14,679 nt of DNA from an uncultured Subdoligranulum sp. (lineage in GTDB: Bacteria; Bacillota_A; Clostridia; Oscillospirales; Ruminococcaceae): NCBI GenBank assembly GCA_900772715.1, contig CAAGRN010000108.1:1-14679 (forward strand), written 5' to 3'. Of this stretch, positions 1 through 6,287 are shown in pieces. Below the pieces are notes generated by a model. It did no database searches. It was not told the origin of the DNA and was given only the letters and a program-made list of their open reading frames with translations. Within the stretch, counting starts at the first letter, position 1. Every line of letters starts with the position of its first letter. The position numbers and the translations under genes are program-made.

Positions 1-282
1 GAGAGTAAAACTTTATTACTGGTTCGTGGGGCTTTTCACTTGCGTGAACCCTGTGATGTGGGTACTCATATTTCTCAAATGAGACCAAAGCTGCGCATTA
101 ATTTGATTGGAGTGTGCGAGAATCCGTCTTGCAGATTTGCCCCCAAAACTGCCCCAAAAAGGGGTTGGAACGGGTCAGCACTGTATGGCACTTCTTTGTA
201 CACATGGGACAAAAACCGTTCTGAGCCTTGGTACGCAATACCACCAAGCCCAACAAAACAGCATTGTAACGCACAAACTTTG
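1..282. other. Stretch without a convincing gene at the left edge
   Basis: A + strand frame is open from position 40 into the membrane-protein fragment that follows, but the roughly 80 residues it would add (rich in Pro, Arg, Lys, Asn and Cys) do not look like a protein domain and have no ribosome binding site. The only structures seen are short GC-rich runs such as the CCCCAAAA repeats near 151-165 and a weak GGTTC/GAACC inverted repeat near 21-50. It could be the outer part of an integrated element or the decayed 5' half of the next gene. No tRNA gene or attachment site could be recognised. Confidence 0.4.
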
Positions 283-558
283 ATGAGCCGGGAAGCTCTC
301 AGCTTCTGGAGTGTCTGGTTTTCCCTTGCGGCAGTTTTCCTGGTGCTGTATTACGCCGTGTGGCTCCGCTATTTTATGGGCGGACGGGAGATCGCGCTTC
401 TAAGTCGTTCGTTTCTCATTGTCCCGATGCCGCTGGCTGTGTTTCCTGTGCTGTACTTTCTGTGCGCCGCCATCTGGCTGCATAACCTTCCGGCTGCGAT
501 CATCATGGTGATTTTCGGTGCGGCGCATCTCGCTGTGTCGATTCAATCCTTTCGCTGA
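283..558 (+). pseudogene. C-terminal fragment of an integral membrane protein
   Basis: From an in-frame ATG at 283 the product would be 91 residues. It consists almost entirely of three hydrophobic helices: about residues 10-27 ([19 protein letters not shown]), 40-62 (SFLIVPMPLAVFPVLYFLCA) and 68-86. The segment between helices 1 and 2 carries a GGRE motif followed by the LLSRSFL and P-M-P-L-A-V-F-P pattern that I associate with the last part of larger Firmicutes membrane proteins of unknown function (recollection, not checked). There is no ribosome binding site before 283, and the upstream in-frame sequence is not protein-like, so I read this as a gene that lost its 5' part rather than a complete small protein. 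A genuine short three-helix protein cannot be excluded. No function is assigned. Confidence 0.45.
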
Positions 559-601
559 TGCCTGTTGTGCGCTGCTTTTCACATAATTTTTTCAAAAGGG
601 C

Positions 602-650
602 TTGACAAGTAACCAATCGGTAACTATACTATAAGTTACCGATTGGTTAC
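602..650 (+). promoter_or_regulatory. TetR-gene promoter with perfect inverted-repeat operator
   Basis: TTGACA (602-607) and TATACT (625-630) are separated by exactly 17 bp, a near-consensus vegetative promoter. The 16-bp sequence GTAACCAATCGGTAAC (609-624) fills the spacer between the two boxes, and its exact reverse complement follows at 635-650, just downstream of the -10 box, with 10 bp between the arms. A repressor bound here would occupy both the spacer and the start region. Since the next gene encodes a TetR repressor 20 bp downstream, autoregulation is the natural inference, and the whole downstream gene train may be under the same control. Confidence 0.85.
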
Positions 651-669
651 TGCGATAAGGAGAAAAAAC

Positions 670-1296
670 ATGGCTGAGGGCACAAAGGAACGGATTTTGG
701 AAACGGCGCTGGAATTGTTTGCGCAGAACGGCTACCTTGGGACATCTATGAATGATATTGCGGGGCGGTTGGGGTTCACGAAAGCCGCCCTGTATAAACA
801 CTATACCAGCAAGCAGGAGATTTTGGACAGGATCGTGGAGCGAATGAACGAGATGGACTATGAACGCGCGGAAAGCTATGAAATGCCGGAGACGGAGCCG
901 GACGGCTTTGCAGAAGCCTACCTGCACACGCCGATTTCAAAAATCCGCGCATACAGCATGGCGCAGTTTGACCATTGGACAAAGGAACCGTTTTCCTCTA
1001 ATTTCCGCAAGATGCTGACGCTGGAGCAATACCGTGATCCCAAGCTGGCACAGCTCCATCACGACTATCTTGCGGGCGGACCTTTGGAGTACATGGCGGC
1101 GATCTTCCGCAAGCTGACAGACTCTGACGAGGCTGCTATGCAGCTGGCACTGGAGTTCTACGGACCGATGTATCTGCTCTACAGCGTCTACGATGGGGCG
1201 AAGGATAAGGATTCGGTTGCTCCCCTGCTGGACGCGCACATTGATCGTTTTATCTCCAGAATCGAATCCGGTTATAGAAAGTCAGGAACAGCATGA
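670..1296 (+). CDS. TetR/AcrR family transcriptional regulator
   Basis: This is a 208-residue DNA-binding repressor of the TetR family. The N-terminal region (TKERILETALELFAQNGYLG, residues 5-24, then TSMNDIAGRLGFTKAALYKHY, 25-45) is the classic TetR helix-turn-helix with the family signature A-L-Y-K-H-Y at its end. The C-terminal two thirds is helical and variable, as expected for the ligand-binding and dimer domain. I chose the ATG at 670 because AAGGAG (657-662) sits just upstream. An earlier in-frame ATG at 643 lies inside the operator arm and has no binding site. The stop overlaps the start of the KTR gene (ATGATGA), so the two are translationally coupled. The perfect palindromic operator around its own promoter points to autorepression relieved by an unknown ligand. 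The target genes are probably those downstream. Confidence 0.93.
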   Translation: MAEGTKERILETALELFAQNGYLGTSMNDIAGRLGFTKAALYKHYTSKQEILDRIVERMNEMDYERAESYEMPETEPDGFAEAYLHTPISKIRAYSMAQFDHWTKEPFSSNFRKMLTLEQYRDPKLAQLHHDYLAGGPLEYMAAIFRKLTDSDEAAMQLALEFYGPMYLLYSVYDGAKDKDSVAPLLDAHIDRFISRIESGYRKSGTA

Positions 1297-1490
1297 TGAA
1301 AGAAGCTACAAAAGAAAAGCAATGGGTCTTATGCCCTTGGTGCGGTGCCAAGACACGCTTGCAAATCTTTCAGGAAACGGAATTAAAAGCTTTTCCTCTG
1401 TTCTGCCCGAAGTGCAGGCACGAGAGCATCATCGACGTTAAAAATTATATCATCAAGACCAAACAGCCAGACGCAAAGACGCAGTGCTGA
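1293..1490 (+). CDS. Cysteine-rich KTR domain protein
   Basis: A 65-residue zinc-ribbon-like protein. Two CxxC knuckles (C14-PW-C17 and C38-PK-C41) would bind one metal ion. The K-T-R triplet at residues 20-22 and the C-terminal KQPDAKTQ segment are hallmarks of the cysteine-rich KTR family (Pfam Cys_rich_KTR, established family). This family is common on clostridial and streptococcal conjugative or integrative elements, and its function is unknown. It starts inside the TetR stop codon (1-base-offset ATGATGA overlap), so it is co-translated with the regulator. Its last codons form the left arm of a terminator hairpin. Its presence supports a mobile-element origin for this region. Confidence 0.88.
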   Translation: MMKEATKEKQWVLCPWCGAKTRLQIFQETELKAFPLFCPKCRHESIIDVKNYIIKTKQPDAKTQC

Positions 1491-1522
1491 CCGCAAAGCC
1501 GATCACGCGCTGCGTCTTTTTT
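1475..1522 (+). terminator. Rho-independent terminator between KTR and flavodoxin genes
   Basis: AAAGACGCAG (1475-1484) pairs exactly with CTGCGTCTTT (1510-1519). A G-T wobble and two further pairs extend the stem to about 13 bp, around a 19-base loop, and the right arm runs into six T residues (1517-1522). The left arm lies inside the end of the KTR coding region. It should end most TetR-KTR transcripts. The flavodoxin and later genes would then depend on read-through or on a promoter I could not identify. Confidence 0.7.
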
Positions 1523-1537
1523 GAAAAGAGGATTCTT

Positions 1538-2044
1538 ATGAACGCAATTATTTACACCACTAACACCGGCAGCACAGAGCGTTATGCCAAGCTGCTGGCG
1601 CAGAAAACCGGACTACCGGCGTATTCCCTTGCGGAAGCGAAGAAACAGGTCTTTGCCGGGGCGGAGGTTATCTACCTTGGCTGGATCATGGCAGGCTCTG
1701 TCAAGGGCTATGCAGAGGTCACAAAGCGCTATCAGGTACGCGCCGTCTGCGCTGTCGGCATGGGACAAACCGGAACACAAACGGACAGCGTGCGGAAAAA
1801 GTCGGCGATTCCTGCTGACATTCCACTGTTCACACTCCAAGGGAACTTTGATGTGAAAAAGCTGCACGGCGTCTACCGAATTATGATGGAGATCATGGTC
1901 AAAACCGCAGGCAAGAGCCTTGCCGAAAAGAGTGACCGTACACCGGATGAGGACGATATGCTGGACATGATGCTTCATGGCAGCGAACGGGTCAAGGTGG
2001 AAAATCTAAGCGCTGTTCTCGATTGGTACAGTGTGCAGCAATAA
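1538..2044 (+). CDS. Flavodoxin-domain protein
   Basis: A 168-residue cytoplasmic protein that should bind FMN and carry electrons. The N-terminal strand plus loop IIYTTNTGSTERYA (residues 4-17) is the flavodoxin phosphate-binding loop T-x-T-G-x-T-x-x-x-A. The YLGWIMAGSVKGY stretch (46-58) occupies the place of the first isoalloxazine-contacting loop, and CAVGMG (71-76) is the third strand. The length fits a short-chain flavodoxin or the HemG-like protoporphyrinogen oxidase type (Flavodoxin_5). The C-terminal part (DEDDMLDMML, 137-146) resembles neither clearly. The ATG at 1538 is preferred over an in-frame one at 1484 because AGAGG (1528-1532) precedes it and the extra N-terminal sequence lies in the terminator. 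The physiological redox partner is unknown. Confidence 0.8.
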   Translation: MNAIIYTTNTGSTERYAKLLAQKTGLPAYSLAEAKKQVFAGAEVIYLGWIMAGSVKGYAEVTKRYQVRAVCAVGMGQTGTQTDSVRKKSAIPADIPLFTLQGNFDVKKLHGVYRIMMEIMVKTAGKSLAEKSDRTPDEDDMLDMMLHGSERVKVENLSAVLDWYSVQQ

Positions 2045-2062
2045 GAGTGGGAGGAAATGATC

Positions 2063-2299
2063 ATGATGTGTCCGAAATGTGGAAGAGAAATGAGAAAAGG
2101 TCATCTGTTCAGCAGTAAGGATGGCGCGTTCAGCTTCGCAAATGAAGTGCCGGGTGCCTTGGAAAACGCCAAAAACACAGAGGGATTTGTAAAGCTCACC
2201 GGGTTGAAGGTCGGCGGACGTACAAGCGTGGAAGCCTGCTGCTGTGATGTGTGCAGGATGATTCTGATTTCATACGGAGAGGAAGCGGCAAAAATATGA
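2063..2299 (+). CDS. Small zinc-ribbon protein (PF20097/DUF6487-like)
   Basis: About 78 residues. It begins MMCPKCGREM, giving a CxxC knuckle, and has a second cluster C-C-C-D-V-C near residues 59-64, so the protein should hold a structural zinc. The body contains a GxF...F-A pattern and a V-G-G-R-T motif. The layout matches small DUF6487-type zinc-ribbon proteins of Firmicutes, which have no known function (family assignment from memory). Several in-frame ATGs are crowded at 2057, 2063 and 2066. GGGAGG at 2049-2054 gives good spacing only for 2063 or 2066. The stop overlaps the next start (ATGA), indicating coupling to the membrane protein that follows. Confidence 0.7.
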   Translation: MMCPKCGREMRKGHLFSSKDGAFSFANEVPGALENAKNTEGFVKLTGLKVGGRTSVEACCCDVCRMILISYGEEAAKI

Positions 2300-2706
2300 A
2301 ACTCTATTTTGGAAACGGAGTCACTACGGCAACAACGCTTATGATCCTTGTTATGCTCGGATTTATCGGTTACTCTGTCTTTCGCCGTGCAAGCATTCAA
2401 TATTGGGGGCGCAGGAGTGCAATTCTGCTTGTATTCGGACTTGTGGTCTGCTGCTTCGCGGCAGCGCGGGATGGGTTGGATAAAACGATTCAGCACGCCA
2501 TCGACGGAAGCTGCACACCGGGGCTGTTCCCGCTCGTCAGTGTGCCCACCATTGTCGGCTGTGTCGGCGCGCTGCTGATCATCATTGCCGCCATTGCTGC
2601 GCCGATCGCCAAAACGCAAAAAATGCGCGAGGTTTGGTTCTATGTGATGTCGGGCGGCGCGGTGCTGAAGATCGTGACAATGGAGATCGCAAGGATTCTT
2701 CTCTGA
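2296..2706 (+). CDS. Small integral membrane protein, unknown function
   Basis: A 136-residue protein with four predicted membrane helices: about residues 9-28, 42-57, 79-104 and 113-134. A short basic loop (RRASIQYWGRR, 30-40) follows helix 1, and a soluble loop with a single Cys (DGLDKTIQHAIDGSCTPG, 59-76) lies between helices 2 and 3. No family was recognised. The start at 2296 overlaps the previous stop by ATGA and has AGAGGAAG about ten bases upstream, so it is probably translated together with the zinc-ribbon protein. An upstream in-frame ATG at 2251 lies deep in that gene and is unlikely. Four-helix size would fit a small transporter subunit or a stress membrane protein, but nothing decides this. 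Confidence 0.7.
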   Translation: MKLYFGNGVTTATTLMILVMLGFIGYSVFRRASIQYWGRRSAILLVFGLVVCCFAAARDGLDKTIQHAIDGSCTPGLFPLVSVPTIVGCVGALLIIIAAIAAPIAKTQKMREVWFYVMSGGAVLKIVTMEIARILL

Positions 2707-2718
2707 GGCAAAGATAAA

Positions 2719-3336
2719 ATGAAGAATTTAGTTGTATATGTTCACGGAAAGGGCGGCTCGGCTGGGGAAGCCGAGCATTACAAAACACTTTTTCCGAGTT
2801 ACGAGGTAATCGGGTTTGATTACCGTTCGCAAACACCTTGGGCGGCGAAGAAAGAGTTTCTCACTTTTTTCACCGAGCAGAGAAATCGTTGTGAGTATCT
2901 TACCTTGGTGGCAAACAGCATCGGGGCTTTCTTTGCGCTATCATCTCTGGATGAAACGCTGGTGGACAACGCCCTTTTCATCTCTCCGATCGTAGATATG
3001 GAAGCCTTGATCTGCAATATGATGCAATGGTCGAATGTGACGGAACAGAATCTTGCCGAGAAACGGGAAATTGCCACAAATTTTGGAGAAACACTATCTT
3101 GGGATTACCTTTGTTATGTGCGGCAGCATCCGATCATCTGGAATGTCCCCACCTGTATTCTGTACGGTGAGCATGACAATCTGACATCGATTGAAACAGT
3201 ATCCGCGTTTGCCAAGCGGCACCATGCTGATCTGACCGTCATGCCCGGTGGCGAGCATTGGTTCCATACCGAGGAACAGATGCAGTTTCTGGATCAATGG
3301 ATCAGGGAATGCAGCTTGAAAGATGTCTGTGGATGA
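2719..3336 (+). CDS. Alpha/beta hydrolase
   Basis: A 205-residue serine hydrolase of the alpha/beta fold, presumably cytoplasmic since no signal peptide is present. The first strand leads into HGKGG (residues 9-13), the oxyanion-hole loop. The nucleophile elbow is A-N-S67-I-G, an alanine variant of GxSxG. The acid is D153 in YGEHDNLTS, and the histidine is most likely H180 in GGEHWFH (H183 is an alternative). All three catalytic positions are therefore present. The size and the early HGKGG resemble small esterases of the RBBP9/YdeN or UPF0227 kind. The substrate is unknown. It starts 12 bp after the membrane protein and is part of the same gene train. Confidence 0.87.
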   Translation: MKNLVVYVHGKGGSAGEAEHYKTLFPSYEVIGFDYRSQTPWAAKKEFLTFFTEQRNRCEYLTLVANSIGAFFALSSLDETLVDNALFISPIVDMEALICNMMQWSNVTEQNLAEKREIATNFGETLSWDYLCYVRQHPIIWNVPTCILYGEHDNLTSIETVSAFAKRHHADLTVMPGGEHWFHTEEQMQFLDQWIRECSLKDVCG

Positions 3337-3523
3337 TGATACTTCACACCGCAGACTGCAAAACGAGAATCAGATGCTGCTGGTGGATGAGGTCGACAGC
3401 AAGGAGTTTCTTACAGAGCTGTTTGAGGCAATGTACGAGGAATTGCCATCGCCAAAACGAAAGAACAACAGCATTGGAGGAATAACCGATGAACTATATT
3501 CGGATCACAAAAGAAAATATTGA
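3323..3523 (+). CDS. Possible small acidic protein
   Basis: A 66-codon frame fills the 152-bp gap between the hydrolase and the acetyltransferase, overlapping each. Its middle (MLLVDEVDSKEFLTELFEAM) is amphipathic and acidic like a real helix, but the last 12 codons run into the next gene and there is no good ribosome binding site before 3323. A later ATG at 3374 is also possible. It may be a true small gene, a remnant of a gene that lost its end, or chance. No family was recognised. Confidence 0.25.
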   Translation: MSVDDDTSHRRLQNENQMLLVDEVDSKEFLTELFEAMYEELPSPKRKNNSIGGITDELYSDHKRKY

Positions 3524-4229
3524 CAAGGAGCATATCTGCTGCGCCATGTCCGGCAAGCAGAGTGTTGCAAAAAAGGACTGGCTGCGGCAGCGCTTTGATG
3601 ATGGACTTGTTTTCTATCGCAGTGAGGAACGCGGCAAATGCTTTATCGAATACATTCCGGCTGAAAACGCATGGGTGCCTATTGCGGCAGACGGTTATCT
3701 CTACATTAACTGCCTTTGGGTATCCGGTTCCATGAAGGGACACGGATACTCAAATGATCTGCTGGAGGAATGTATCCGGGACGCTAAGACGCAGGGGAAG
3801 AAAGGCATTTGTATTCTGTGCGCGGAGGGTCGGAAGCGGGAATTTCTCGCTGACCCGAAATTTCTTACGCACAAAGGGTTCCATGTGGCAGACATATCCG
3901 ACTGCGGGATCAACCTCATGTATCTTCCCATGGAACCGACCGCACAGATGCCAAAGTTCCGGGAATGTGCGAAGCATCCGGCGGTTGAGGAACCCGGTTT
4001 TGTCCTCTATTACACCGATCAGTGTCCCTACACCTATTATTGGGTGCCAAGGGTGCAGGAGGTGGCGAAGGAACATGGTATTCCGTTCAAGGTCATCCAT
4101 ATCACGGATAAAGAAAGCGCGCAGAGTGTACCCGCACCGGTCACGACCTATGCCCTGTTCCGGGACGGTCAGTTTCTGACACAGAGTATTCAGTCGGATA
4201 AAAAATTCCTGGCGCTGGCGGGCTTGTAA
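3489..4229 (+). CDS. GNAT N-acetyltransferase with C-terminal YoaP domain
   Basis: A 246-residue two-domain protein. Residues about 1-150 form a GNAT acetyltransferase; the acetyl-CoA loop is VSGSMKGHGYSNDLL (78-92), matching R/Q-x-x-G-x-G/A. Residues about 165-245 match the YoaP C-terminal domain (PF14268, established family), a thioredoxin-like fold beginning YYTDQCPYTYYW (174-185) with a single Cys at 179 and ending with the V-P-A-P-V-T-T-Y-A-L-F-R-D-G strand pair. The start at 3489 has GGAGG (3476-3480). YoaP proteins transfer an acetyl group to a still-unknown acceptor. Next to an exporter and a second GNAT, a detoxifying modification is plausible but unproved. Confidence 0.9.
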   Translation: MNYIRITKENIDKEHICCAMSGKQSVAKKDWLRQRFDDGLVFYRSEERGKCFIEYIPAENAWVPIAADGYLYINCLWVSGSMKGHGYSNDLLEECIRDAKTQGKKGICILCAEGRKREFLADPKFLTHKGFHVADISDCGINLMYLPMEPTAQMPKFRECAKHPAVEEPGFVLYYTDQCPYTYYWVPRVQEVAKEHGIPFKVIHITDKESAQSVPAPVTTYALFRDGQFLTQSIQSDKKFLALAGL

Positions 4230-4291
4230 AACGGATTGCAGCGAGATGCAAGCATGCGGTGCTGCCAAAAAGATACCAGGAGGCAATAACA

Positions 4292-4840
4292 TTGCAATAC
4301 GAAAAAGAAATTATCTTAAAGAACGGTGCGAAATGCCTTCTTCGCGGAGCGTGTGAAGCTGATGCCGCCGAAGTGCTCCGCACTTTTAATCTCACGCATG
4401 CAGAGACAGAGTATCTTTTGACCTATCCGGAGGAAAATTCGTTTACCGTCGGGCAGGAAGCGGAATTTCTGAAAGCGCGCAGCGAAAGCAAAAATGCCAT
4501 TGAAATTGCGGCGTTCGTTGACGGCAGGATCGTCGGAACAGCGGGCATGGATCCGATCGGTGACAAGGAAAAGCTTCGTCACCGCGCAGACTTCGGCATC
4601 GCTGTTGAAAAAGCCTACTGGGGGCGCGGCATCGGGAAAGCTCTTACGCTTGCGTGCATCGAATGTGCGAGGTACGCGGGTTATTTGCAAATCGAGTTGG
4701 AAGTCGTAGCGGAGAACGCGTCTGCTGTCCGGCTGTATGAATCGGTCGGATTTCGGAAATACGGGCGCAATCCCAAAGGCTTCCGCGCAAGAAGCGGCTG
4801 GCAGACGCTTATACTTATGAGGCTTGAACTTGATTCCTAA
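4292..4840 (+). CDS. GNAT family N-acetyltransferase
   Basis: A 182-residue acetyltransferase. Motif A is AYWGRGIGKAL (108-118), and motif B follows with ASAVRLYESVGFRKYGR (143-159), the usual N-A-x-x-L-Y-x-x-x-G-F signature. The N-terminal part (EIILKNGAKCLLRGACEADA) is the typical first strand and helix of the RimI/RimJ-like branch. I chose a TTG start at 4292 because AGGAGG (4278-4283) lies eight bases upstream. The longest frame uses a GTG at 4259 that lacks a binding site. The protein is cytoplasmic with an unknown amine acceptor. It follows the YoaP acetyltransferase by 62 bp and precedes the exporter by 32 bp, so the three could form one unit. Confidence 0.88.
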   Translation: MQYEKEIILKNGAKCLLRGACEADAAEVLRTFNLTHAETEYLLTYPEENSFTVGQEAEFLKARSESKNAIEIAAFVDGRIVGTAGMDPIGDKEKLRHRADFGIAVEKAYWGRGIGKALTLACIECARYAGYLQIELEVVAENASAVRLYESVGFRKYGRNPKGFRARSGWQTLILMRLELDS

Positions 4841-4872
4841 CCAAAACAGTCCCTTAAGAAAGGTAAAGTACA

Positions 4873-6042
4873 ATGAAGTATCTCAAGGTGGACGCCTACG
4901 ACGGCATGTGCTTCTTCGGCGGACTGGTGTTCTTTGCGCCGGTCGCCCTTCTGGTGCGAACGCAGGCCGGGATCAGCGAAGGACAGTTTTTTCTGCTGCA
5001 AGTGTTGCTTTCCGCCGTCATCGCATTGGGAGAGCTGCCAACGGGGTATCTGACAGACCGCATTGGCTGCCGTAGCTCGCTGATCCTTTCACAGCTTCTT
5101 TTGCTCACAGCAAGAGGCGCTCTGCTGGCGGCATATCTGTTTCGCTCTCTCCCGCTTTTCGCGCTGGAAGCCGTGATCGAGGGCATATCGGTCTGCCTGT
5201 CCTCCGGCACGGGCAGCGCCTATCTCTATGCAGCCTACGGGAAGGGCGATTATCTTCCAAAGACAGCACATGCAGCAAATTTCGGCACAGCAGGCTTTCT
5301 GCTCAGTACGGCAAGCTACGCTCTGATCTATCACCGCTTTGGTCTGAAAGGTCTGCTGATTGCCACCGTTCATTCCGGTGCAGCCGGCTTCCTCTGCACC
5401 TTGCTCCTGCGCAGGAATTCCTGTGTCAGCATCAAAGCAGCGGATCGCACGGAGAGAGCCGGTCTGTCACAGCTTTTGCTTCTTTTGCGCGACCGGCGTG
5501 CACGGCAGTTCACCGTGCTGATGTCCCTGTTCAGTGTGGCATGGCTGCTGGTCAACTTCTTCTATGCAGAGATATTGGTGCAGTGCGGCATCCCGCTTGC
5601 CTGGCTGTCTGCGATTATCATCGGCTATTCCCTTGCGCAGATGCTGGCAGAGCCGCTGATTCATTTGCTGGGACCATGCGCAAAACAGAAGCTGACGAGC
5701 TTCTTCTGCCTGCTGAGCGGCGCTGTATTGGTGGGCTTTGGGCTGCTGCACAAACCGTGGATCCTGATTCTGATGATGGTTCTCCTGCCGCTTTTCCTCG
5801 ACCTTGCGGCGTTCTATGTTGAGGAGCAGCAAAATCACCTGATCGACACGCTGAAAATGGAGAGCGATCGGGCTGCTGCACTGTCCGTCATGAATATGGG
5901 TGTCAATCTGGTTGAGATTCTTTCTCTGTTTGCGTCCTCTCTGCTGGTCGCCGCAGGAATTGGCTGGTGTTTTGGCTTGTGTGGTGCAGTTTTGATACTC
6001 AGTGCAGTGCTGTGCCGACGCAAATCGGGAGATTCGTTTTAA
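4873..6042 (+). CDS. MFS transporter
   Basis: A 389-residue major facilitator superfamily permease with about 12 hydrophobic segments in the inner membrane. The loop after helix 2 carries the motif A equivalent GYLTDRIGCR (58-67), with the invariant D62-R63 and G65. GELPTG (53-58) just before it is the pattern seen in many clostridial MFS drug-efflux-like proteins. The central cytoplasmic loop (CVSIKAADRTERAGL, about 180-195) is charged, and the second half begins with a weaker motif. GAAAGG lies before the start. Proton-driven efflux of a small molecule is the likely job from family and neighbours (two acetyltransferases, a TetR and an AraC/GyrI regulator), but the substrate and direction are not shown by the sequence. 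Confidence 0.88.
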   Translation: MKYLKVDAYDGMCFFGGLVFFAPVALLVRTQAGISEGQFFLLQVLLSAVIALGELPTGYLTDRIGCRSSLILSQLLLLTARGALLAAYLFRSLPLFALEAVIEGISVCLSSGTGSAYLYAAYGKGDYLPKTAHAANFGTAGFLLSTASYALIYHRFGLKGLLIATVHSGAAGFLCTLLLRRNSCVSIKAADRTERAGLSQLLLLLRDRRARQFTVLMSLFSVAWLLVNFFYAEILVQCGIPLAWLSAIIIGYSLAQMLAEPLIHLLGPCAKQKLTSFFCLLSGAVLVGFGLLHKPWILILMMVLLPLFLDLAAFYVEEQQNHLIDTLKMESDRAAALSVMNMGVNLVEILSLFASSLLVAAGIGWCFGLCGAVLILSAVLCRRKSGDSF

Positions 6043-6067
6043 CTTACAAATGGACAGGAGCGATTTT

Positions 6068-6221
6068 ATGCTGCTCTCCGCGTTAGCACACGGAAACTTG
6101 CCGCACACACTATTCCGCAGGCGCGAATGCCCTGCCCATGGGGAAAGAACACACCTATAAAGCCATTGGCTGTATGTTGCTGAGTGGTGGGCTTGTTATG
6201 TTCTATGCGTTCGCTGCGTAA
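6068..6221 (+). pseudogene. Decayed membrane-protein gene (start and end retained)
   Basis: ACAGGAG (6053-6059) followed by ATG at 6068 looks like a genuine translation start, but that frame ends after about 29 codons. A different frame, ending in TAA at 6219-6221, reads a convincing membrane-protein C-terminus from about 6126 (NALPMGKEHTYKAIG, then a hydrophobic CMLLSGGLVMFYAFAA). The two frames cannot belong to one intact protein, so I infer an internal deletion or frameshift in a gene once located between the MFS transporter and the AraC regulator. No family was identified. The rest of 6043-6287 contains only the regulator's promoter. Confidence 0.4.
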
Positions 6222-6232
6222 AGGCAAGGAAA

Positions 6233-6264
6233 GTCGAGAGATAATTCTCCCGACACGGTATACT
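6233..6264 (+). promoter_or_regulatory. Promoter and dyad upstream of the AraC-type regulator
   Basis: TATACT (6259-6264) is a good -10 box 24 bp before the start codon. No TTGACA-like -35 box is present. In its place is an inverted repeat: GTCGAGAG (6233-6240) and CTCCCGAC (6247-6254), 8-bp arms with one mismatch and a 6-bp centre, ending just before the -10 box. This layout fits an activator-dependent, possibly autoregulated promoter. Confidence 0.5.
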
Positions 6265-6287
6265 GTTCCTGTAAGGAGTTGAGAAGG

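Noticed and set aside
643..669. Earlier ATG start for the TetR gene
   Set aside because: It lies within the operator arm and lacks a ribosome binding site. The ATG at 670 follows AAGGAG.
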